This document shows, piece after piece, positions 33,489 to 40,765 of a stretch of DNA of 41,131 nucleotides. Every line of letters begins with the position of its first letter. The first letter of the stretch is position 1. Position numbers and translations under genes: made by a program. The notes under the pieces are model-generated. The model was not told the origin of the DNA. It saw only the letters and a program-made list of their open reading frames with translations, and did not search any database. Source of the stretch: a virus; the IMG/VR virus record IMGVR_UViG_3300005527_000109, positions 1-41,131 of that record; one strand, 5' to 3'.

Positions 33489-34073
33489 ATGCCAAACGTA
33501 TTAAAAACAGATTCAAGATATGTCAAGTACATTGATTGTAATCCAGAAAAACAGAAAAAAATAGTTTTTGAAGGATCCATTCTTAAAATCATAGAGGGAT
33601 CTAAAGTTTTGCATTCTGTGGATATGTCTGGATTTTTTCACCCTGCATCAATTACCGGGGGAAGCTTCAAAAAGAGAATCTTTATAGATCCCGAAACGTC
33701 TTGGAATTTATACGGAGGAAACATAGCTCAAGATCAGGGAGAGGTTTCTTTAATCATAGTTAAAGTGAAATATGATAAATCTTTAACAGAAGATGAGAAG
33801 TTAATTTTCTGGGAATATAAAGGAAGGACGTTTCCTCTAAAAAACGTCTTATTCCTAACAGGGAAAACTTTAGATCATGTTAAACATCACGGATGGGATT
33901 TAGAGCCATATAATGTGTATGGTGATCCCACTAATGTTTCTCCTGTGGTAGATCCAGAATTTAGTCCGGTTTTAAGTCCTCAACCAACCTCGCCAGATTT
34001 TAGTTTGGGTGGAATTAAAATTATGAATACAACCCGGAAAGAGGTTGAGGTAGAAATATTAGTTATGAATTAA
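33489..34073 (+). CDS. Paralogous virion-like protein, copy 1
   Basis: This 194-residue protein shares with the next gene a beta-rich core: G-E-V-S-L-I-I-V-K-V-K-Y, then T-E-D-E-K-L-I-F-W-E-Y-K, P-L-K-N-V, and a C-terminal G-G-I-K-I-M-N-T-T-R-K-E-V-E-V-E-I-L-V. No Gly-Ser repeat tail. The shared domain may be a sugar-binding or fibre-attachment beta-sandwich. It overlaps its partner by one base. Confidence 0.65.
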   Translation: MPNVLKTDSRYVKYIDCNPEKQKKIVFEGSILKIIEGSKVLHSVDMSGFFHPASITGGSFKKRIFIDPETSWNLYGGNIAQDQGEVSLIIVKVKYDKSLTEDEKLIFWEYKGRTFPLKNVLFLTGKTLDHVKHHGWDLEPYNVYGDPTNVSPVVDPEFSPVLSPQPTSPDFSLGGIKIMNTTRKEVEVEILVMN

Positions 34074-34717
34074 TGGCAACAGCACCCCTTATATGTAAAG
34101 CAGATTTAGCTAATACCTTAATTGAAGGAGGTCAATTTAATCGTTGCACCTTTCAAGTAACCAAAGATTCGTCTGTTCTAAATTCTTTTGATTTATGTGA
34201 TTTCTCCCTCGATATAGACGATTTTTTTGCACAAACACTAAAGTTAAAGGGTGGCAGTGCATTTCTTTTGGATGATTCCGGTTTATCTAATACATTCGGG
34301 GAGGTAAAAGCACTTATAGTTAGCGTAAAATATCCAGCATCATTTACAACAGATTCGAGTAAATATATTAACCTTATTTACGAAGAGAAAATCTATCCAA
34401 TTGGAGGTTTCCATATCTGGACTGGAGAACCAGGAGCTGATCCCGGAAGAGGGATTTCAATATATCCGAGCAATTTTCTATCTAGTCCTCTTTATAATGA
34501 GGGAGGGATAGTGATACACAATCCACATTCTAATGATGTTGAGATCACTATTATAGTTGCTTCTGGTGGTGCTCTAGGAACAGGCATCAGCGGAACAAGC
34601 GGAACGAGTGCTAGCCCAACTACCAGCGGAAGCAGTGGAACTAGTGGATCTTCTGGAAGTTCCGGATCAACATCAACTTATTTTGGAATAAGTACAACAT
34701 CAATAACCCTACCATAA
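34073..34717 (+). CDS. Paralogous virion-like protein, copy 2, with Gly-Thr-Ser tail
   Basis: This 214-residue paralogue of the previous gene shares G-E-V-K-A-L-I-V-S-V-K-Y and G-G-I-V-I-H-N, then V-E-I-T-I-I-V. After about residue 165 it gains a G-T-S-G/G-S-S-G repeat tail like that of the next gene, then a short end (F-G-I-S-T-T-S-I-T-L-P). The tail suggests that it assembles with the fibre protein encoded by 34717-36489, whose start overlaps its stop. Confidence 0.65.
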   Translation: MATAPLICKADLANTLIEGGQFNRCTFQVTKDSSVLNSFDLCDFSLDIDDFFAQTLKLKGGSAFLLDDSGLSNTFGEVKALIVSVKYPASFTTDSSKYINLIYEEKIYPIGGFHIWTGEPGADPGRGISIYPSNFLSSPLYNEGGIVIHNPHSNDVEITIIVASGGALGTGISGTSGTSASPTTSGSSGTSGSSGSSGSTSTYFGISTTSITLP

Positions 34718-36489
34718 TGCCATACTCAAATATAACTATAACGACAAATTCGGGGCTTTCATTCAGACAGTATGACTTTATACAAGTAACCCATGATTCC
34801 GATAATTACATCATCGGTAGAGTTGTTAGCTATAATTCTTCAACAGGCCAATTAACTTTTACCCCATTAGTAGTTAGGGGGTCGGGGAGTTTTAGCACCT
34901 GGGAAGTAACATTAACAGGTGATCCCGGGGATGATGGAAGTAGCGGAAGTAGTGGAACTGCAGGATCTGCAACATCAGGAACTTCAGGAGGATCGGGAAC
35001 TGCAGGAACTTCGGGTACTACCCCCTCGGTATTAGATTCAGGTAATCCATATTCAGTTCTCAGATATAACGGGTCGGGTACTGGAGTTACTGGTGATGCC
35101 AATCTTACTTTTGATGGAGCAACACTCTCGATAGATCCATTAGAATATAGCTCTGGGGGAGATCCAATCTATCGGATAATTTATCACAATGACGGAACTG
35201 CGGGAACCGCGGGCATAGTGGTTCGAGGTCCAATTTTTGGACAACCTTATACTGGGATAATTGAGAATAGGATACCACACGATTATCAGCAACAATTTGT
35301 CATCGGGGGTAACAATATAGCTCATATAGATTCTCAAGGATTCCACGTCCAGCAAGCTTTAATAGCAGATAATGGTGTCTATTTAGAAAGTCTAGAATTA
35401 GACCCATCACAAACAAGATTTTTAGTATGGGATCCTTCAACTAGTGGGGGTCTTCAGGGAAAAATTAAATGGAGAACTTCGGGTGCAGAAGGTGCTCAGG
35501 GACCAGCGGGAGCACCAGGTTCCTCAGGAAGTTCTGGAACATCAGGAACATCCGGTACATCTGGAGAAACCGGAGCATCTGGTTCTTCTGGGACATCAGG
35601 AACATCCGGTACATCTGGAGAAACCGGAGAATCTGGTTCTTCTGGGACATCTGGAGAAAATGGAACATCCGGTTCTTCTGGATCAACTGGTACTTCTGGT
35701 ACTTCCGGTACATCCGGAAATGGAACATCCGGTACTTCAGGAGCTGGATTTGTTTGGAGAGGGGAGTGGCAACCAATTCCAACAGTTTATGTAGGTGGCC
35801 AAGACGTAGTTTCATATACCGGAGGTTCATACATAAAAATCGGGGACGGTAACTCTGGCAGTGCTCCTCCAGACGATCCAGTAAGATGGGGTTTAGTTGC
35901 TGACAAAGGCTCATCAGGAACTTCTGGGTTAGCTGGAACATCAGGACAATCTGGTACTTCAGGTACATCCGGAAATGGAACATCAGGAACATCAGGTGAA
36001 ACTGGAACATCTGGATCAACCGGTACTTCAGGAAGCTCTGGATCTACAGGAACATCAGGATCTTCGGGGCAATCTGGTGCTGCGGGGACATCAGGGACTT
36101 CAAGCAACGGAACATCTGGTACTTCTTTCAGCTCACCATATTCAGGTAACTTAAATGTAACATCTGGACAAGCTTGGGTTAGCGCAGATGCTAATGGTAA
36201 TACTACTTCATCAACCACGGTAAACTGGAACGATAGTAATGTTCAAACTTTTACTCTAAATGCAGCAACAACTACATTTACATTTAGTAACGGTCAAGCA
36301 GGTGCTACATATATTTTAATAATAAGACAAAATGCATCAGGTTCTCAAGTTATAACATGGCCTGGAACAGTTGCATGGACAGGCGCAGCTACTCCAACGA
36401 TGACCTCGACTGCTAGCCGATATGATGTTTTCACTTTCATTTTTGATGGTAGCAAGTATTTTGGTTCCTATATACAAAACTTCATATAA
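34717..36489 (+). CDS. Tail fibre protein with Gly-x-Ser/Thr repeats
   Basis: This 590-residue protein has an N-terminal beta domain (about 1-70), a first repeat block (about 70-105), a middle folded domain (about 110-250), two long G-T-S-G/G-S-S-G/G-E-T-G collagen-like triplet blocks (about 255-345 and 395-470) split by a W-R-G-E-W-x-P domain with G-x-Y-V-G-G-Q-D-V-V, and a C-terminal beta domain (about 475-590) ending in S-K-Y-F-G-S-Y. Gly-x-y triplets probably form a trimeric rod. It is a long receptor-binding or side fibre. The fibre repeats recur at DNA level. Confidence 0.8.
   Translation: MPYSNITITTNSGLSFRQYDFIQVTHDSDNYIIGRVVSYNSSTGQLTFTPLVVRGSGSFSTWEVTLTGDPGDDGSSGSSGTAGSATSGTSGGSGTAGTSGTTPSVLDSGNPYSVLRYNGSGTGVTGDANLTFDGATLSIDPLEYSSGGDPIYRIIYHNDGTAGTAGIVVRGPIFGQPYTGIIENRIPHDYQQQFVIGGNNIAHIDSQGFHVQQALIADNGVYLESLELDPSQTRFLVWDPSTSGGLQGKIKWRTSGAEGAQGPAGAPGSSGSSGTSGTSGTSGETGASGSSGTSGTSGTSGETGESGSSGTSGENGTSGSSGSTGTSGTSGTSGNGTSGTSGAGFVWRGEWQPIPTVYVGGQDVVSYTGGSYIKIGDGNSGSAPPDDPVRWGLVADKGSSGTSGLAGTSGQSGTSGTSGNGTSGTSGETGTSGSTGTSGSSGSTGTSGSSGQSGAAGTSGTSSNGTSGTSFSSPYSGNLNVTSGQAWVSADANGNTTSSTTVNWNDSNVQTFTLNAATTTFTFSNGQAGATYILIIRQNASGSQVITWPGTVAWTGAATPTMTSTASRYDVFTFIFDGSKYFGSYIQNFI
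35539..35629 (+). repeat. 37-bp perfect direct repeat in fibre gene
   Basis: Positions 35539-35575 and 35593-35629 are identical for 37 bases, period 54 bases (18 residues, six Gly triplets). This is recent unit duplication in the fibre rod, so rod length can change by recombination. Confidence 0.85.
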
Positions 36490-37619
36490 TGATAGTATTT
36501 CCGTTTTCTTTTAAGAAAATGCCAGCATCAGCATCTTTTCTTGAGATTTTTACTACAGTTGGCACTACCACATGGACTGCACCGGCTAACGTTAATTCTG
36601 TCGAATATTTAGTAGTCGGCGGTGGTGGAGGTGGCGGTAACGGCTATGATAATGCTGGGGGTGGAGGAGGTGGCGGAGGTATGGTATTAACAGGAACCCT
36701 ATCGGTAGTACCTGGAGCTTCATATGTGGTAACAGTAGGCGACGGCGGTCTTGGTGGAGCTAATGCTAGAGCCAATAATGCAGGCCTTCCGGGAGATAAT
36801 AGCGTATTTAGCTCAATAACAGCCCTTGGCGGGGGTAATGGCTTAGGATCAAGAACTGGAGGTGTAGCCGGGGTTGCGCAGATCAGTAATACTTCTTCCG
36901 CTACAGGTGGTAGTGGTTCAGGTGGAGGTAACGGTGGAAAGGGAGGTGGAGGAGCAGGGGGAGCTGGTTCTGCCAACTCAGTAGCAACAGGTGGAGCGGG
37001 TGGTTCAGGAATCAGTTCTTCTCTCAGTGGTTCAGAGGTTATTTATGGTGTAGGTGGTGCAGGAGGAAATGCTGGCACTCAAAATGGTGGTGCATCCGGA
37101 TCGACCAACACAGGTAATGGTGGGCAAGCTGGTGGCGCTGCATCTAGTAACTCAGTAGGTGGTGGTAAAGGAGGATCTGGAATAGTTGTTATTAAACTTA
37201 TATCTGTAACATTTTCTCAAGCATTCGTACAAGGAGTAGCCCCCACGACAACAGTAGAAACTGCATGGAATACCTTTAGGGCTTCTTTAACCGGATCATA
37301 TACAACATTTACTATGTCTAGCACGAGCGGTGCTTCGATTACAGTTACAGATCCTACTAAAGTACAAACACTTGCAAATAATCTAAGAACTGGAACAGCG
37401 GGGAGCGTTACCATCGGATCTACCTTATGGTTAGTCGGAGTAGGATGTGGCACACCTAAGATAGGCGGTACAGCTGTTGAATTTTCTAATATAGGAAGTT
37501 GTTCAGGCTCTAGTACAGTTGCACTTAGACCGATGATCAATAACTTAAACTGGGGTGGTATAGGAACAGGATCTACTGTCAATCAAGCTTCACAAACTAT
37601 AACACTAATATTCTTTTAA
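36489..37619 (+). CDS. Glycine-rich adhesin / tip protein
   Basis: This 376-residue protein has a domain about 15-245 with F-T-T-V-G-T-T-T-W-T-A-P and many polyglycine runs (G-G-G-G-G-G-G-N-G; G-N-G-G-K-G-G-G-G-A-G). Polyglycine loops resemble the glycine-rich motifs of T-even gp38-type adhesins, in which variable loops contact the receptor. A beta-rich C-terminal domain follows (about 245-376), with two Cys pairs possible (C-G and C-S-G). It overlaps the fibre stop by one base, so it is probably the tip of that fibre. Confidence 0.7.
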   Translation: MIVFPFSFKKMPASASFLEIFTTVGTTTWTAPANVNSVEYLVVGGGGGGGNGYDNAGGGGGGGGMVLTGTLSVVPGASYVVTVGDGGLGGANARANNAGLPGDNSVFSSITALGGGNGLGSRTGGVAGVAQISNTSSATGGSGSGGGNGGKGGGGAGGAGSANSVATGGAGGSGISSSLSGSEVIYGVGGAGGNAGTQNGGASGSTNTGNGGQAGGAASSNSVGGGKGGSGIVVIKLISVTFSQAFVQGVAPTTTVETAWNTFRASLTGSYTTFTMSSTSGASITVTDPTKVQTLANNLRTGTAGSVTIGSTLWLVGVGCGTPKIGGTAVEFSNIGSCSGSSTVALRPMINNLNWGGIGTGSTVNQASQTITLIFF

Positions 37620-37620
37620 T

Positions 37621-37758
37621 ATGTACTATATAGCTTACGTAACTGATTTAAAATCACCAGTTTCTCCTGAACTTGATAATTTAACACAGGAAGAAGCTAT
37701 GTCATGGATGATAAATTTTGGTAATATCGTCGATTATACTATTGTCCAGAAAATGTAA
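37621..37758 (+). CDS. Small 45-residue protein after adhesin
   Basis: An ATG one base after the adhesin stop (M-Y-Y-I-A-Y-V-T-D-L) opens a 45-codon frame ending at 37758, with helix L-T-Q-E-E-A-M-S-W-M-I-N-F-G and strand V-D-Y-T-I-V. Position and composition suggest a real small fibre-assembly or accessory protein, possibly a chaperone, but nothing identifies it. Confidence 0.5.
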   Translation: MYYIAYVTDLKSPVSPELDNLTQEEAMSWMINFGNIVDYTIVQKM

Positions 37759-37802
37759 ATTAGGAAGTATCAATAATTGATTGAATACCTTCTAAAATTT
37801 TC

Positions 37803-37871
37803 GATATATAATGAATATGCTGACTTTAAAGACTAAAAGCTTAAAGAATGGTTTTAAATCGTAGATATATA
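37803..37871 (+). promoter_or_regulatory. Two GATATATA boxes before 37894
   Basis: GATATATA occurs at 37803-37810 and 37864-37871 in a 135-base gap. The second lies 22 bases before the ATG at 37894. Tandem boxes recall those before the sheath gene. Confidence 0.5.
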
Positions 37872-37893
37872 GAATAAAAATAAATCCCTCAAA

Positions 37894-40170
37894 ATGGATA
37901 GAATTAACTTTGACAATAATCTAGACCAAATTAAAATGGAAAAGGCTAAGGCTGCTGCAAACAGTTTAAATGAAAGTTGGGCAGGAACCAAGGCATTTGG
38001 ACCAGGCACAGCTGGATCCTACGTTGATGGTCTACAAAAAGAGATTGCTCAAGCATCTGCTCAAGGAACTAAGATATCTAAACCAACTTTCTCTGTTGGT
38101 GTTTTAGAAACTGCAATGGCTTTGAATAATACATCTTTCGTTGAATTACATGAAGCTAAGATTTTGGTTGAAAAATACATTCATCATGCATCAATTAAAG
38201 GAGTTTCTGAAGCTTTCTTAATTGAATCTATGATTTCAGAATTGGAAAATTTTAGCTGGGAAAAACACGCTAAAAGCTCTTTAGTTAATCTAAAGAAGAT
38301 TTACGAAAAAAACAGAAAAGAAATCGAAGTTGCTAAGGCAATCGAAGATATTAATAGATCAGGAGGCAGAGACCTTTTCTCTTCTATTGTTGAATCAATG
38401 AGAACTTGGTTAGACACAGAGAACAGGGTTTCTGAGAAACTGGTTAATGACCTTAAAAAATGGTCCTTCAATCCAACAGTTAGAAGCTTGGTTGAGAAGT
38501 TTACACAGCTTGAGGGAAGCAATGGTAAATTCTCTATCAATGTTAATTCTGAAAATTGCGAGGTAAAATCTATCATAGCGCCAAGTTTAGTTTTTGAGAA
38601 CCATTCGGTTTTTGTTACTTCAGATAGATTCTTCAAGGCAACTCAAAGAGGCGTATCTGTTATGGAAAGAGCAGAAGCTTCTAAACTCCCTGGAAAATTC
38701 TTAAAAGCAGCTTTATCACTTAGCAATCCTGCTGTAAGAATTAACGAGAATGGTTTAGATATGTTCATCGGGAAAAATAAGCTTTCTGTAGTTTTTGAAA
38801 GTGACACCGAAACAAAGGCAGTATTCCTTAACGGAAAAAGAATTCCAGAAGACAGATTAGGATTTATCCTTTCTATGGAATTGAGAAATTCGTTCCAATC
38901 TTCTGCAAGTATAGTAGAACAAGCTACTGAAGTAGTAAAAGCTGCTAATTTCCTTTCTGAAATTGATTTTGGTAAAAAAATCGTTTCTAAAATATACGAA
39001 GGGGTAGAAGCTAACGTATTTAGATTCGGACAAAAAGTTTATGTTCACAAAGTTAACCCAGCTATGAAGAAGAATGATTTATTCGAGGGTAACGGAACAC
39101 AGGCAGTTAATATAGTTAAAGAATTTTTAGGATTTGATATTTCTGAATCAATGTCAGATATTCTAGAAAACGAAGATAGAGCTTTAGCTATCATGAGAAA
39201 CGATAAGCAAGCTATTAAGAACAACATGTCTATTGTTGAAAGTGAAATGGCAAAAATTGCAAAAGCAATTCAGGATAATCCATCTCTTACTGGATCTCAA
39301 GAGATTAAAGAAGCTCAAGCAATGCTTCAAAAAGAATCTGAATCTCTAAAAGATAAATGGAACCAAATCAATGTTGAAATCGAGAGATTTGAAAAGTATG
39401 CTAAAAAGGTTTCTTCAGTTAACGAAAGTGACGGATATCAAATAAACACAGACGTTAAGATCAGAAGAAACGGAGAAAAAGGTAAGGTTGTAGGGGTTAA
39501 CGGTAATTCTAAAACATACACTGTTATGTTTGAAAACGGTAGAACGGGAGAATACTTCTTTAATGATGTAGTTGATATTTCAGACGAAATTGAAAATATT
39601 GAACTTAAACCAGTAAATGATCTAGGCGAAGAATCAATCGAAAACATAGAAATAGAAGGATCAGAAGCAAACGAAGGCCTAGATGCTGATATGAATTTAG
39701 CTGAGGCACCTTCTAAATCTGCTGGGGGATCTGCTAAAGATATTGATAATTTAGGAAATCATAACCTATCTGAAGCCCCTAATAAGCAAGCTAAATCTGC
39801 TAAAGATCCTAGAGGAGTAACTGGAAATCATGAATTAGCTTCCGCTCCAGAGGGAAAATCTGGAAAAGATAAAAAATTCATCGATAAAGAAGGTAATATG
39901 AACCTGGCAGAAGCTCCTGGCACAAGTGCAGGCGCAGCTCCTAAATTTATTGACAATTTGAAAAATCACAAACTTTCTGAATCACAAAAGAATTCGCATG
40001 TTGAAAAAGCACCTAAAGGAAAATCTGAAAAACCTAAAAAATTCGTAGAAGATTTAGATGATGCTGAATTAGCAGAAGCACCAGGTAATCACAAGAAAAA
40101 TGGCAAGAAAGATCATGAACCTCTTAACAGAGCAACCCTTGCAAAAGCACCTGCTTCAAAAAAAAAGTAA
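37894..40170 (+). CDS. Large putative prohead core / scaffold-like protein with L-x-E-A-P repeats
   Basis: This 758-residue protein is mostly helical, with a small KOW/SH3-like segment about 530-565 (I-R-R-N-G-E-K-G-K-V-V-G-V). From about 600 to 755 it holds eight copies of a repeat centred on L-x-(E/S/K)-A-P, at residues 604, 627, 650, 673, 696, then 705, 728 and 751. Period is 23 within each run, with a 9-residue phase jump. Copies at 604, 627, 673, 696 and 728 keep L-x-E, matching the T4 prohead-protease rule; 650, 705 and 751 do not. An N-terminal S-L-N-E27|S is also present. It may be a cleaved scaffold or core protein. The stop directly follows an A9G slippery run. Confidence 0.7.
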   Translation: MDRINFDNNLDQIKMEKAKAAANSLNESWAGTKAFGPGTAGSYVDGLQKEIAQASAQGTKISKPTFSVGVLETAMALNNTSFVELHEAKILVEKYIHHASIKGVSEAFLIESMISELENFSWEKHAKSSLVNLKKIYEKNRKEIEVAKAIEDINRSGGRDLFSSIVESMRTWLDTENRVSEKLVNDLKKWSFNPTVRSLVEKFTQLEGSNGKFSINVNSENCEVKSIIAPSLVFENHSVFVTSDRFFKATQRGVSVMERAEASKLPGKFLKAALSLSNPAVRINENGLDMFIGKNKLSVVFESDTETKAVFLNGKRIPEDRLGFILSMELRNSFQSSASIVEQATEVVKAANFLSEIDFGKKIVSKIYEGVEANVFRFGQKVYVHKVNPAMKKNDLFEGNGTQAVNIVKEFLGFDISESMSDILENEDRALAIMRNDKQAIKNNMSIVESEMAKIAKAIQDNPSLTGSQEIKEAQAMLQKESESLKDKWNQINVEIERFEKYAKKVSSVNESDGYQINTDVKIRRNGEKGKVVGVNGNSKTYTVMFENGRTGEYFFNDVVDISDEIENIELKPVNDLGEESIENIEIEGSEANEGLDADMNLAEAPSKSAGGSAKDIDNLGNHNLSEAPNKQAKSAKDPRGVTGNHELASAPEGKSGKDKKFIDKEGNMNLAEAPGTSAGAAPKFIDNLKNHKLSESQKNSHVEKAPKGKSEKPKKFVEDLDDAELAEAPGNHKKNGKKDHEPLNRATLAKAPASKKK
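39700..40150 (+). repeat. 23-residue (69-bp) tandem protein repeat
   Basis: Eight divergent units around L-x-(E/S/K)-A-P in the C-terminal part of the 37894-40170 protein, in two runs (five units, then three), separated by a shorter phase step. Bases differ between copies, so the repeat is old and maintained as protein. Confidence 0.8.
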
Positions 40171-40409
40171 ATAGTATTTCTGAAAATTACGAAAAGTTCG
40201 TTTCTGAGGGTATCGGAAACGAACTTTTTCTTTTCCAGGAAGACCTACAAGACATTTTAGGTAAATTAAAAGAATTGGAAACAACTAGTCATGCTAGTAG
40301 TAAGATAGGATTGAGTACTATTGAAGACTCAATAAAAAACCTAGAAGCCCTAAAAAAAGATGTTGAAGGCCAGATAGGCAAACTAGAAAATAATTTCCCA
40401 CAAAACTAA
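40167..40409 (+). CDS. 80-codon extension frame, possible -1 frameshift product
   Basis: This frame is open from the slippery run to TAA 40407-40409, 80 codons (V-N-S-I-S-E-N-Y-E-K-F-V-S-E-G at the start), with no ATG or GTG to begin it. It is helical and coiled-coil-like and ends overlapping the next ATG (TAATG). The upstream gene ends TCA-AAA-AAA-AAG-TAA, and a -1 slip at A-AAA-AAG enters exactly this frame, giving an 838-residue fusion. An ATT start at 40176 or an A-run length error are alternatives. Confidence 0.55.
   Translation, partial: VNSISENYEKFVSEGIGNELFLFQEDLQDILGKLKELETTSHASSKIGLSTIEDSIKNLEALKKDVEGQIGKLENNFPQN
40192..40228 (+). terminator. 13-bp perfect hairpin with T-rich tail, dual role
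   Basis: AAAAGTTCGTTTC (40192-40204) pairs perfectly with GAAACGAACTTTT (40216-40228), with an 11-base loop and TTTTTCTTTT after it. By form it is an intrinsic terminator, yet it lies inside an open frame 24 bases after the slippery run and could stimulate frameshifting or attenuate the gp55-like gene. Confidence 0.5.
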
Positions 40410-40765
40410 TGGAGTATGTTAAAAACAAAGAGCTTAAAAGGGCATTGCTAGAATCCAAAGAAAAAGGAAGATTGACAGCAGAAACGGTAAAGATGTTTAC
40501 ACTTATTGTTAATGGTCTTTCTAAAACTAAATCTTATCGAGATATCGAAGATAAAGAGGATTGTATTGCTTTCGGAATGGAGGATCTAATTAAATATTGG
40601 GACAGATTCGATCCCAATAAATCAGACAACCCGTTCGCATTTATCTCACAGATAGCTAAAAATGGTATGCAAAAAGGATGGAAAAAAATACATTCTACAA
40701 GATCTATAAAAACAATATCTTTTTCTAGGTTAACTAGAGATGATAATCAGAACTTCAATGTCTAA
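40409..40765 (+). CDS. 55: gp55-like late sigma factor
   Basis: This 118-residue protein has a single sigma-70 region-2-like domain: about 52-94, with A-F-G-M-E-D-L-I-K-Y-W-D-R-F-D-P-N-K-S-D-N-P-F-A-F-I-S-Q-I-A-K-N. This FDP-x-K-S-x-N-P-F-A-(F/Y) pattern is characteristic of T4-type gp55. T4 gp55 (185 residues) gives RNA polymerase recognition of TATAAATA late promoters; this one is shorter. It overlaps both neighbours by a few bases. It is the likely reader of the ATATATA boxes. Confidence 0.8.
   Translation: MEYVKNKELKRALLESKEKGRLTAETVKMFTLIVNGLSKTKSYRDIEDKEDCIAFGMEDLIKYWDRFDPNKSDNPFAFISQIAKNGMQKGWKKIHSTRSIKTISFSRLTRDDNQNFNV

Noticed and set aside
35465-36218. Several open frames in both strands across the fibre rod
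   Set aside because: All are translations of the GTSG repeat in wrong frames, with simple periodic composition.
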